Below, piece by piece: positions 1 through 11,139 of a stretch of DNA of 60,978 bases. Each line of letters opens with the position of its first letter. The first letter of the stretch is position 1. Under the pieces are notes generated by a model that worked only from the letters and a program-made list of their open reading frames with translations, did no database searches and was not told the origin of the DNA. Position numbers and translations under genes: made by a program. This DNA is from Stentor roeselii (taxonomy: Eukaryota > Ciliophora > Heterotrichea > Heterotrichida > Stentoridae). Location: NCBI GenBank assembly GCA_006503475.1, contig RSEH01000277.1:1-60978 (forward strand), in the 5' to 3' direction.

Positions 1-3000
1 CTTTAAAGAAATCAGTTTGAATATTCATTACTTGATTATTTAACTTTTGATGTTGATCAAGAATATATGAAAGATGTAATGAAAACAAATGATCATATTT
101 TAGATTGGTTTTGAGCTTTCAATAAAATACATGAGCATAAACTTTTATATGAGATTAAACCAAACCAACTAACAACTCATCTCGACAGATTAATCACTAG
201 AATACTGCACACATATGAGCAATATATTGTATCCTTTATTCAAAGAGACTCATCATCTCTAAGTAAATACTTAAGAGAAAAAATAACTGAAGGAATAGAT
301 GAAGAACCTGATAATTTCAACTATGACCCAAAATTTATTGGTTTTACAACTGCTATCAGAAGCATATTAAATGAATTTAAATCTATTAAAATTGGGATAA
401 ATGGAGTCTTTTAGTTATGGGAAAGGCTGTTGGAAAACTACCAAGATCCATAACTTCAACAGAAAAATATAAATCTTATTTTGGATCTTATGAGTTTAAG
501 ATATTACCCATTGGACAGTCTCGTGAATCTCTGCCAAAACTGCTTAATGGCGGAAGAAATCTATCATATAAATTTATTGAGTATGCTGAAAAAGCTACAT
601 CATTTGAAAATGAGGATTCCAAACTTGCTATTGTTGAATGCATCAGATCATCAACAGGAAGTGGCTCCGAAATAATCAAAATCCTAATCGAAAAATCAAT
701 TTTCAAAACAATACTTCCATTTAATTTTGTACAGAACTTCAGTCATTGATATGATATAGATCGTAAAAGAGTTGAATTCAGACCAAGAGAGTTCAAAAAG
801 CATAATTTTTCAAGTGATGTAAAGTATGTACTTGATTTAACAAACAAAAGTTTCTTAGATACTAATGGTAATCAACTGTAAATTTTAACTTCATCCGTTT
901 TCCAAGAGTTCTTCAAAAATTTTTTTTCAGACTTGATAAAGCAAAATACCTTCATATATCATTTATCAAGGATGGTAAAAATAATAAAACATTCGAAATC
1001 CATTTATTCAGACATAACTTAAATTTTACCTTTGATTCAAATGAAGGTCTTATTTACTCTAGAAAATTTTCAGGCTTTTACATTAATAAGACCCAAAACT
1101 TAAAAACTTTACACAGACTTAAGTCTGGCCTGCTTTTAGTAAAAAATCCGGAAACAAACATGTTTTCACAATAAAAAAATTGATTTTTCCTCATACTTAT
1201 ATTATTTTGAATAACTTTAAAGATGAAAAAGCCGAAAAATCGAACTCAAATTCAGGAAATTTCTAAAAAAATGTAAAAATCAATGAAGAAATCGAAAACG
1301 AGAGAATTTACTGAAGAATTTGATAAAGTTCATCGTAAAGTAAATCTTCAGTTTAAAAAATTAAGTTCTCCTACATTTTTTGTTTATGAAATCAATGAAG
1401 AAATGAAACTAATCAATGCTTATGAATCTCACGAGGCTTGGCTTTACCTTGCTTTGCTTCATGCAAGTACCTCTACACTCATTAACGACCCTTTATTAAA
1501 CTCCTGCGGAGTAGACCGGTCTTTAGACATTCTAAGATCAGGGAGTTGCTTCAGCTGTGCGCCTTTCAGCAAACCAGCACAAGAAATTTTAAAGTCAAAA
1601 AAAAATCTGTCTCCAAATAGAATTGCTAGTTATAAAGATTATCGAATAATGGAAAAAATCGAATGGCCAAAATATTTAAACTCGTTTGTTGCTCTTGACT
1701 GCTTCGAAGAAATTGCAGATGACCTTAAACAGTTTAGTGAAATTATGTCTGAATCTTTGAAAATTGAACAAGATGAAAAAATTTTAGAGAACCTGGGAAA
1801 AATACACATTTTTGGCAAAAAAGCTGAAAAAAAAAAGTCAACTTGAAATATCGGATTAGATTTACTGATACAGAGAAAATTGAAAGTAACGATTTGATTA
1901 ATTTTCCGGAAGATGAAAATGTTTTACAGAGAATTCTTAAAATTTTAAAGGATTTGCTCCTTGCTTTCCTTCAACAAATATTCAAGAAAACTTGCAAAAC
2001 GCTTTTAATTCACCAATAGAGGAATTGAATGCTAATAGTTTTATATTGTTTTGTTCAAAACTACTTGAAGAAGTTTCTAATGGATCAGAAGACTTTTCGA
2101 ATGGATCAGATAACGACTCAGATGAGGAGGATGAAGGAATTTATTTTAACAGAGTTGATTAAGATTCTTATTTCTAAAGACAGTGAGCATTTCTTTAGAT
2201 TATTTTTATCTTATCTTGCTTAAAAATCTAGATCTTGATGTTCTTTACTTTTTGTATCAAGTTCATCATAACCGAGGGCTGGTTGACATAGAAAATCTTC
2301 CTGAAAAACAAATAAAATTCGATATAAGCCAAAGTGAATATTTACCTGAAGTCATAAAAAAAATATTGATTAAATCTTTCGATCCTGCAAAGACTTTCAA
2401 TTTCAGAAATATACCCAAATATACCGGTGAATTCAATAATTCATTCAACATAAGAGTAACAGGTAATGATATCGATGACAAAAAATTATTAATTGATCAA
2501 GCTGAAGTTTATATTTCAAACCAATGGCCTAATAGTTTTTTGCCTAATTTCGATAATCAGTATTTTTTTTATAAAAAAATTAAATCAAAAGTTTCGGAAT
2601 GGTTTCAAATTTGGTCAAGAAACAAAACCTTTAAGGAATTTTTGGAAAAGTTTTTACCAGATATTGAAGAAAATGACTATTCCAATTATGATCTAAATAG
2701 AAATCCTTTAAATTTGAATTACTTTAAATCGTGTTTCAAAAAAATCTACTCTTTTAAACCTAACTTGAAACTTGTTTTAGATGAAAAAACATTGGAAATC
2801 AGAGATGAATCTTTGAAAATTTATGAAAATTCTGAAATTGTGCAAGAAAATAGCCTAGAACATTATGTAAACTCAACCAGGACTCCTTCTATACTCGAAA
2901 TTCCAGAATTTCCCTTCAATCAATCCAGTGATAGCTCCGAGTTAGAGATCAACTATCTTACAGACCTTTCAAAAAGTTGGGAATTTTTTCGAAATTCATC

Positions 3001-4559
3001 TAAAACAACTTCTCCGATAGTAGAAAAGGAATATTTAATCGAACTTCTAGAAACATACCAAAAAAGAATAAAATTATTTTCAGATTTTATCTCAAATTTA
3101 CTAAAAAATTTTCAATTTTATTATCTTCTTCAATCAAATCTGATACCAAGTATAACACCTTGGAATATTCAAAAAGTAATTTTGAATGATTGTCATTTTT
3201 TCTTGATTGATTCTGAATCGCTTCCTATTTTTGGTTGTCTTTGCGTGTTTTGGACATTAGAACATCGAATAATCAGATGTCTAAGATTGTCTTATGATAA
3301 AAACCAGTCAACTGCTCTAGATCGAGAACTGGATAACAAGCCATACAGTAACTGGAAACCTTCTAAACATCCAGAATGGGTAGTTCTTCAATTAGAATGC
3401 AACATGATGATAAGGTCAGTTCAAGTCGAAGTAGCAAACCTAATGATAAACCCACCAGACAATAAAAGTGCTCTGACTCAGCTGAATATGGGTGAAGGTA
3501 AAACTTCTTTAATCATTCCAATGGTGATTCTCGTTTTAGCTCAACAAGATTCTCTAGTTCGACTGACAATCCTTAGATCTCTTTTCAATACAAACAAAAA
3601 AGCTTTAATGCACAAACTAGGAGGAGTACTCAATAGAAAAGTTTTTATCTTGCCTAGTAAGAGAAATTTTAATTTTGACTTAAATCGAATCAAAAACATC
3701 AGAGACATGCTTGAAGAGTGTTTGAATACGAAAGGACTTTTGCTTACTAAACCTGAATATAGACTTTCTTTAAAGTTAAAAGGGGTTGAACTGTGCAGTT
3801 ATGATTCGACCGTTGATGCTGGAAAAGCGTTAATACAGATGCAAAATGAATTTGAAATGATTACTAGAGATCTTATTGATGAAAGTGACGAAATTTTAAA
3901 CCCTAATTATGAACTTGTATATACTGTTGGAAAACATACAATGGTTGATGATGGGATAGTTAGGTGGAAAGTGGTTCGAGCTATTTTAGAACTAGTCAAA
4001 AACAACATCAAATTATTTAATACTTCTAGTTTGATAAATGAAGGAATTCATTTGATACCTGATGATTCCGACAAACCTGAATACTCATTCCCTCATTTTA
4101 GATTAATGTCTTTAGAAACTCATAACAAGCTCTGTGATCTGATCACTAACGATTTCTTAAACAATAAAAGCGATGTTTTTCCTTTCAAACAAGTCACAGA
4201 TGCTGAAAAAACTAAAATAAAAGACTTTATTTTCAATAATTTCTGTGAAAATTTAAAAAATGACATTAAAACCTTACTCGGTGAAACTTCACATGATTTT
4301 AAAGCAGTTCTTTTATTGCGCGACATGTTTAAATTTGAGCTTTTGTTTAAAGTTTTCCATAAGATATGGAAAGTTGCCTATGGAATAGACAAAATCAGTA
4401 AATTTCTTCTACAAGCTGTTCCTTTTAAAGCTAAAGATGTGCCAATTGAGAAGTCCCAATTCGCGCATGTTGAAACAATGATTTTTTTGACACATTTGAG
4501 TTATTATTAGTGGAATTGATTTAATTCACCTTATCCAAGTCATAACAAAATTAAATTAA
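1..4559 (+). pseudogene. Decayed DUF3638-family large protein gene (P-loop NTPase-like), 5' end outside window
   Basis: Pieces of one large protein are read in changing frames: about 7-395 (frame 1), 390-880 (frame 3), 881-1174 (frame 2), 1283-1836, 1845-2160, then a long clean stretch 2183-4510, with a last piece at 4509-4559. The 1430-1720 stretch resembles the family region around 'LNDPL...G...L.ILRS...LSP.R' and the 3360-3930 stretch is the DUF3638 core, with a Walker-A-like GEGKTS and an acidic DESDE. The break at 4507-4510 interrupts a SYYYSG-type family motif by one base. Two in-frame TGA codons (112-114 and 747-749) sit where Trp reads well (DWF-W-AFN and FSH-W-YDI), but they may simply be decay. 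Intact relatives are very large proteins found in fungi and protists; their function is poorly known. No 15-nt intron explains the frame changes, so a pseudogene is the best call. The C-terminal half of the family is absent. Confidence 0.8.
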
Positions 4560-4594
4560 AACCAATCGAGGTCCCTTTAGTTATGATTTCGGTC

Positions 4595-4828
4595 TTAATA
4601 TACCAAATTTTTATGTATTTCAGAACTCAGATGTCTTTTAGTTTCAATTAGACTATTTTTAATCAGTTTTTCAAAGACATTCATCGGCCATGAATATGTT
4701 TTTTCTTGATATATTGAATACCTTTTATAGTACTTATATATATTCTTTTTCAGCTTAGCTTCTTCGCTGTCATCATAATCTCGAGGAATTTTTTCTCTCG
4801 CTACTATGCATGAACCAGATTTCGCCAT
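4595..4828 (-). CDS. Small hypothetical protein, 77 aa
   Basis: I do not recognise this protein. It is short, charged (Lys/Glu rich) and starts with a TATAAATGGC context like the confident genes of this window, which is the main reason to list it. It lies just downstream of the DUF3638 pseudogene on the opposite strand and is followed by 2.1 kb without genes. There is no signal peptide, membrane segment or repeat. Composition is protein-like rather than low complexity, but at this length chance is possible. Confidence 0.4.
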   Translation of the reverse strand: MAKSGSCIVAREKIPRDYDDSEEAKLKKNIYKYYKRYSIYQEKTYSWPMNVFEKLIKNSLIETKRHLSSEIHKNLVY

Positions 4829-6952
4829 TTATAGAATTAGATTTTCAAGCCAAAATATGCATTTAATAATTTATACTAAAACTTAATAAAAAAGTTATAA
4901 TTATCTATCTTCTGTTGTAATATTAGTTTAATACTCTTGTAAATTCAATATATAAAACTTCAAGATTGTTCCAAAGGTAGGCAAACAATTCAGGAGCTTA
5001 CTAATTTACTCAGTTGGTCTTAAAATCAAATACTGAGTTATAAAGCGAGTTCAGATTGATCTTCATTCAAATCCTAACAACAAGCTTCAAATTCCAAATC
5101 GTCATATATAAATTATTCTTCTAATTTAATCTATAGAGGATTTTGATATATTAGTGTCTTTTTTTTGTTTAATCATCAAATATAATCTTAGTATCGATTA
5201 GCTTACTCTGATTGTCTTTTCCACCAGTATTCCAAAATTTAATGAGAAACTTGAAAGGCAATGTTTATTTTGTATTTTTTGTCCGATGTTAGTAAATCTA
5301 GTTTTTGCTTGCTTATCACTATTGTGTGCAATTTCACGTTTTAATTAATTTACATAGGTTATTATTAAAAAGCTTTGAGAGTTAATTAGAGAATTAGTGT
5401 ATTTCTTCGAGTTTCAAATCAATTTCTTCTGGGACTTACAAAAGTTCTATCGATATTCCTCAGTGTCAATAATGATGAGATTTCAGCCAAGAAGATTATA
5501 TCGTAATCAATCCAGTTAAAAGACAAAGAACAATAATACAATATAGTTGAAAAGAATTAAGATTTCATCATCAACTTATTAAATCAAGTTCAATACTACA
5601 AAAGAACAAGAAAAAAGTATCAACAATAAATATAAATCCAATATAACATTTAAGTATAAATGAATAATTAAAGATTAATCAAAGATAGTAAACATAATAA
5701 GCTCATAAATAAGTAGATAAAAATTCTAAGTTATGATACTTACACACATCTGGACTCGGATTTAAGCAATGCAAAACTTTAATTTGTTTATGATTATAAA
5801 TCAAGTAATATTTCGAAAAAATTATGGGAAATATACTTCATAAATCTAAAATTCAATAATATGTTTCTAATCATTACAAAAAATTGTATTTTTAAACATT
5901 CTAAACAAAATCTATCATTAGCTTTATAATTTACTAAAGCTCATATTTATCCTCACAGGATAGGACCAAAATGTTTACTATTCAGAATTTGGAATTAGTT
6001 TATCAGGAAAATATAACACAAAGAAGTCGAAAAATTTATGCAAGTATTTTATTTTGTCAGAAAATGAGTAGTTTTTCCAATATGTTAATCTGTAAACTCG
6101 AGAGCCTGAATATGATGTTAATCAGATAGTTTTAGATTCTTTTATATACAAGTGTAGGTGATTGGAATATAAAAAGGATTTATTGAATTAAACATGTTCT
6201 AATAAATATTTTCATCCTTGATTGAAACTTTATATATTAAGAGAAGAGGAATATATTATTATAGATTACTTATTTATACTAAGATTAATTTTTCTCAACT
6301 TTGTCAATCATTTAACCAGTATACTCGATTTAAATTTCTATAACAAGCTACCATTCAAATAATTATAGATTATCCTATATTTTTAGAAATATAAACTTCT
6401 GATTCATTTCTTAATGCTTCTCAATTTAGAAGTTTCATAAAAAAAATTATTATCATCTTTAATAATGACCTTTTTTGAGTTATTTCATCAATATAGAAGC
6501 AATAAAAGCTCTCATTTCTTTAGTTTTCTGTATTTTCTTTATAAAGAATTTCCTTCAAAAAAGTTTAATCATACGAGACTATTTTCAAACTTTTCAAGAT
6601 CAATTCTTCTATTGTCAATTTATAACTTATTTAATTCATTAGAATTTTATTGGAATACCTATGGTAATATAAACAATTTGTAGCCCAATCTAAAACTAGT
6701 ATATCTTAACATATTTGTCTATCATATACTGTTAAATCTTAAAGCGTAAATCCATGGATTTCAGTAGTGATTTTCCACTGTTTAATTAATCAATAATAAT
6801 ATAAGAATCACCAATGATCATCGCAAATATATAAGTTAGATATCCCAATCCTTTCTAATTAAACTAAAATAATAAATTTAGATCAATCTTTAAATAAAGT
6901 TTGATCTGCATCATGTAATGAAAAATTGTTAATACTTCTATAAATTAATAAA
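4829..6952. other. AT-rich gene desert
   Basis: About 2.1 kb of very AT-rich sequence with short random frames in all directions. I see no family-like protein segment, no tRNA-like T-arm in a convincing context and no tandem repeat. A 72-codon frame at 6465-6683 is Phe/Ser/Leu rich and looks like chance. Confidence 0.6.
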
Positions 6953-7990
6953 CTAATAATTAAAACCTGTAATAATGCTAAAGATCCAGTCTCTTAGAAG
7001 CCTCCATTTCTTCCTACATAGATCCACATGCTGCGTATCTGTACAGCATTTAAAACAAAATTTTTTTATCAGTTTTTTTATATCCTTTTCAAATAAAATT
7101 TCCACAAAAAGTTTAAAGTTTTCAGTTCTCGCCTCATTTCCTTCAAATAGCCCATTATACCACTTATTAGTTTTGCTACTTCCTTTGATTTCTTCGATGA
7201 TATCTTCAATAAGTTCTTGATTACTACAGGTATGATCAACATAAAACTCATGATTCAAGCATAATAACTCATCAGGGCAATTTTTACTAGTTTTCTTCGG
7301 TTTAGTAATAAGTTTGATGCTCTTTGCATATAATCGAATAAGTTTTATTTTGAAAAAAGCAAGTTTTGGAAAACGTATTTGCATAGAATCACTTGAACCT
7401 TTCATCATTTCTTTAATTGCTTGCTTTGAATCATCAATGAAATAAGCAAGAACATTCCCCCTTTTGATCTCTGAATATTCATTAGTTTCAGAAATTTCTA
7501 ATTCCATGGATTCATCATCATTACTAGAAACTTGCCTAACGGGATCGGGAACGATTATGACCTTTGGCACAACTTGAGGCGTAACTTGAGGCTCAGCTTG
7601 AGGCTTGAAATGAGGCTCAGCTCGAGGCTTGAAATGAGGCTCAGCTCGAGGCTTGAAATGAGGCTCAACTTGAGGCTTGACTGGAGGCTCAACTTGAGGC
7701 TTGACTGGAGGCTCAACTTGAGGCTCAACTGGAGGCTCAACTTGGGGCTTGACTGGAGGCTCAGCTTGAGGCTTAACTTGATTAACTTTGGTTTTTTCTA
7801 ACTGAATCTCATCATTTATGGAGTTGAGGTATTTTTCAATTGATTCGAATCTACTGTGCAATATCGTGAAAACACTCTTAAGCTCGGAAACCATGCCAAT
7901 CAAATAACCGGTCTCAGAATTCCTTGGGGTCATTGATTCATTATACTTTGAATTAGATTTGAATTTGTCTATATTTTCAAATCTCTCCAT
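6953..7990 (-). CDS. Coiled-coil protein with 8-residue Pro/Lys/Glu repeats and Cys-rich C-terminus, 345 aa
   Basis: Unrecognised. Residues about 25-70 look helical and coiled-coil prone. Residues about 72-140 are roughly eight copies of an 8-residue unit of the type PVKPQVEP, drifting to HFKPRAEP in the second half, which matches a 24-bp minisatellite in the DNA. The C-terminal ~150 residues form a conserved-looking domain rich in Lys and Phe with two Cys clusters (CPDELLCLNHEFYVDHTC and FCFKCC...C) that could bind metal. The start has an AATAAATGG context. The gene stands alone between two AT-rich deserts. The layout suggests a scaffold or linker protein, but no function can be assigned. 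Confidence 0.65.
   Translation of the reverse strand: MERFENIDKFKSNSKYNESMTPRNSETGYLIGMVSELKSVFTILHSRFESIEKYLNSINDEIQLEKTKVNQVKPQAEPPVKPQVEPPVEPQVEPPVKPQVEPPVKPQVEPHFKPRAEPHFKPRAEPHFKPQAEPQVTPQVVPKVIIVPDPVRQVSSNDDESMELEISETNEYSEIKRGNVLAYFIDDSKQAIKEMMKGSSDSMQIRFPKLAFFKIKLIRLYAKSIKLITKPKKTSKNCPDELLCLNHEFYVDHTCSNQELIEDIIEEIKGSSKTNKWYNGLFEGNEARTENFKLFVEILFEKDIKKLIKKFCFKCCTDTQHVDLCRKKWRLLRDWIFSIITGFNY
7568..7775. repeat. 24-bp coding minisatellite
   Basis: On the plus strand, blocks of the type GAGGCTCAACTTGAGGCTTG recur every 24 bp for about eight to nine units. They encode the PVKPQVEP-type repeat of the gene at 6953-7990. Copies near 7610-7670 (Ala/Arg/His/Phe version) form one homogeneous subfamily and those near 7670-7770 another, suggesting two bursts of duplication. 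Length variation between alleles would keep the frame. Confidence 0.85.
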
Positions 7991-9100
7991 TTATTGATTA
8001 TAGTGAAATGGGGGATTTTTTAAATAAAATTAATAACTTTAGATCTTTGAATCAGCTTAGAGTCTTATGGATTTGGAGATAAGATTAGCAGTAGATCTTT
8101 TAAATAATCATTATGCAACTAGCAGGTTTTTTGAGAGTGATAGTGAGCAATGATATGTCCTAGAATTACAAACGCTGTTCTGATTATGAGTCTTACTCTG
8201 TGCAATAGGCTTATTTTGATAATTAATAACTATTGTAATTAATTATTCTTTTTTCTTTGATTAGTGCATAATAGTTTTACATCTTTTATCATTTATAATA
8301 AAATTATTTTTTTCAGTTTAATCACCTTCTGTTTGGGACTCAAATCTAAACCTTCAATAAATTCACCTTTTGTGCAATATTGATCAAAGAGTTGAGACCT
8401 ACAATTGGATTGCTCAATAAGATCTTTCCTTAAAAAATATTCCAAAGTTTAAATTACCTATAATTTCGATAATATTATGAAATTTAAATGTGACACAGAC
8501 AATTAATTCAATAAGATGCTAAATCCTCAATTTACCCACATTCTTATTTATAAAAATATATTATGACTGAAATTATAGTCAAAACCTTAAAAGAAATTTA
8601 ATTCCTGATTAATTATTAATCTGTTATTTAATCACCAAACAAATTGAATCGAAAAACTCAATCACAAGAAAAGTATACTAATGTAGATTAAATGTAAGGA
8701 TTGTATTTATTAAAGTAACTAATAAACTATTAATAATTGATTTTTATACTTATACTAATACTATTATCTCGAAAGAGTAATATTTACTACAGGAGCTGTT
8801 CCAAAAAAATTGAATATATTGATTATCAAAATCTTTTGGTTCAAATTTCGATAGTCTTTTAAAGCCTTTCAATTATTAATATCTCCGGTAGTTTGATCAG
8901 CTATTTCTACAAAGTAATGCCATTTTAGAATATTTAGTAATATTTCTTTAGCTCTGTGCACTATAAACACAATAATCATCTTCATATCAGTTTCTTATAT
9001 GTATTCAAATATTAAATTGAATACATTTACATGCCATCAATTATATGCACTTATTTTATTTTAATTTTTAAGCCTTAACTTATTTACCTAATCAAGTTCT
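7991..9100. other. AT-rich intergenic region without recognised content
   Basis: About 1.1 kb. A GGTTCAAATTTCG string near 8840 is tRNA T-arm-like but has no acceptor, D or anticodon arm around it. Otherwise I see nothing. Confidence 0.55.
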
Positions 9101-10201
9101 CTATTTAAAATAATCTAATTCCGGGAAATATCCTCTGAGTTTATGCCTAACTTCTAAATCAGTACAAAGGTAGATATAATTTTTGTTTTTTATGGAAAAG
9201 ATTTTTATTTGTTTTTCTACATCTTTCACAATTAAATGGTATAAATTCTGGCTTGGGATCATTTGGTCAATGATTACGTTTTGAGTATCAAACGTGATTA
9301 CTTTTTCGTGAGTCGAGGTTGAGAAAACCATAATATGATTAAGAACTGACCTTGTATAAAAAAGATAAGCCGAGTCAGGAGAAAAAGCTATCAAAGTTGT
9401 AACGAAGTCACTTTTTTTATAATCATCAATTTCGAATGACTGAAATTTACTAAAATTAATGAGGTAGAGTTTGTTACTTGAGATTGCAAAATATTCATTA
9501 TCAGGTGATCGCAATATTTTTTGTATTCGGTCGAATTTTAAAAGTTTGGTGAAATCCTTGTAAATGCTAAATTTGAATACGCTGTTATCTGAATACCCGA
9601 TGAAATATTCACAGTCTTGGTATGAGTATAAATTATTTAATCTCAATATCTTCCCTTCATACATTGGCCACCATTTGAATGTCTCTTGTAAATATTCGAC
9701 CTTATCTATTAAGCTTTCTAATTTGTTGAAATTCTTACATTCTTCTGACAAAAGGAACTTGATTTCATCTAAAGTATTTTTAGGCTGAGTATCAATTATT
9801 TCATGAATTTCTTCTATCTCTGTTTGGAATTCAAGATCTTCACAATCTTTATTATCTTGTTCAAAGTCTGGTAATTCTGATTCAGCCAAATCATTCGGAA
9901 GATTCTCTGAAGTAATTTTCCAAATTTCACTTTTTGTAATGAAAAAATAGATCACTAACTGTTGAATCAAAATTACAAGCAAAAGCAAGAATAATATAAA
10001 TTTTTGCTTTTCATTCAAAGCTGAGATTTTATTGATTTTAGAATCTTCAGTTTGAGAACTTACTTCGCAGCTGTTTATCATTTCGAGGGCTTTATCATAA
10101 GGTTTTAGATTGTAATCATCATTTGAAATTTTTTCTGAGTTTTTCGTAGGAGTTTGAATATGTCCTTTTGACTTTGAATTGTCTGACGTCACCTTTTTCA
10201 T
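9101..10201 (-). CDS. Single-pass membrane protein with propeller-like C-terminal region, 366 aa
   Basis: No family is recognised with certainty. Residues 1-67 are polar and likely cytosolic, 68-90 are a strong hydrophobic segment (FILFLLLLVILIQQLVIYFF) and 91-150 are very acidic. From about residue 170 there are recurring beta-strand patterns such as YFIGYSDNSVFKFSI, YFAISSNKLYLINF and LIAFSPDSAYLFYT, which is the rhythm of WD40-like propeller blades (SPDxxYL is typical). It ends at TAG. Best description: tail- or signal-anchored protein with a degenerate beta-propeller. It is flanked by deserts on both sides. Confidence 0.7.
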   Translation of the reverse strand: MKKVTSDNSKSKGHIQTPTKNSEKISNDDYNLKPYDKALEMINSCEVSSQTEDSKINKISALNEKQKFILFLLLLVILIQQLVIYFFITKSEIWKITSENLPNDLAESELPDFEQDNKDCEDLEFQTEIEEIHEIIDTQPKNTLDEIKFLLSEECKNFNKLESLIDKVEYLQETFKWWPMYEGKILRLNNLYSYQDCEYFIGYSDNSVFKFSIYKDFTKLLKFDRIQKILRSPDNEYFAISSNKLYLINFSKFQSFEIDDYKKSDFVTTLIAFSPDSAYLFYTRSVLNHIMVFSTSTHEKVITFDTQNVIIDQMIPSQNLYHLIVKDVEKQIKIFSIKNKNYIYLCTDLEVRHKLRGYFPELDYFK

Positions 10202-11139
10202 ATTTAATTATAAGTTAAAATGCTTAGAAATTTTATAGTTGGACTGATTATAATCTAAAATTTGTCTATAAGATAGCTTATGAATCTTTAGTGTAAAAGG
10301 ATTTAATTTAACTTATGAGTTTCATCCAATAATAATTTGAATTAGACATTCAAATAAGGTGACATGATGTTATTTAAATAAGCTTTCTTATCGTTATAAG
10401 GAAATATTTATCTCATGAAAGATTTTTAATTGTTTGATTACATGTCTGTTAGAATATAATAAATTTGAAGCTTTCATTCTAAGGAAGCCTGATTGTTCAG
10501 AAGGAAACTGAATTTAAATATATGTTATCCAAACAATATATTTAAATTCACACGCTGAAATTAAGACCCAAGTGTTCATATTCTTTGGAATAAAAAGAAA
10601 AATTATTCAACATATTATCAGATGCAGTGATTCAGATTTTGTTGAAGAAGAATATAGTTAAATCTCGGAGGCAAATTAATTTTCTGTTTCTATATTACGA
10701 AGGAAGATATGACTTTCAAGATTTTTGAGATTATTGATGTTTTTACTCAAAGTGTAAGAACTATTATTTTCCAACGATATTGGATTTTATCTAAGAGTAG
10801 AAGATGTATTATCTTCACCTATAATAATTAACTAAACATAAAATCTTAAAAATTTGACTTTAGAATTTTTGCAGAGCTTTCTAATCATATAAATGAATAA
10901 GTGTATCGACCATTTTATCAATTTGAAGTATTCATAGTTAAAATTTTATATTAAACATAAAAACTATTATAAGTATAGGATATTTCCCAGGATTATTCAA
11001 TAATCTCTAATCAAATTGATTTTGGAATATGGTTTATTTCTGCATATCTCAAAATGATTATGATGCCTACCTTCCTACATTCGGATATCTGATTAAGTAT
11101 TGAAAAGCGAAGAATAATATTGAGAAAGAATCTAATTAC
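10202..11139. other. AT-rich intergenic region, nothing recognised
   Basis: About 0.94 kb between the propeller-like gene and the 3' end of the asparaginyl-tRNA synthetase gene. All frames are short; there is no repeat or structured RNA that I can support. Confidence 0.55.

Noticed and set aside
6465-6683. 72-codon plus-strand frame
   Set aside because: Phe/Ser/Leu-rich low-complexity translation inside an AT-rich desert, without the usual start context.
8836-8850. tRNA T-arm-like GGTTCAAATTTCG
   Set aside because: No matching acceptor, D or anticodon arms within the right distance.
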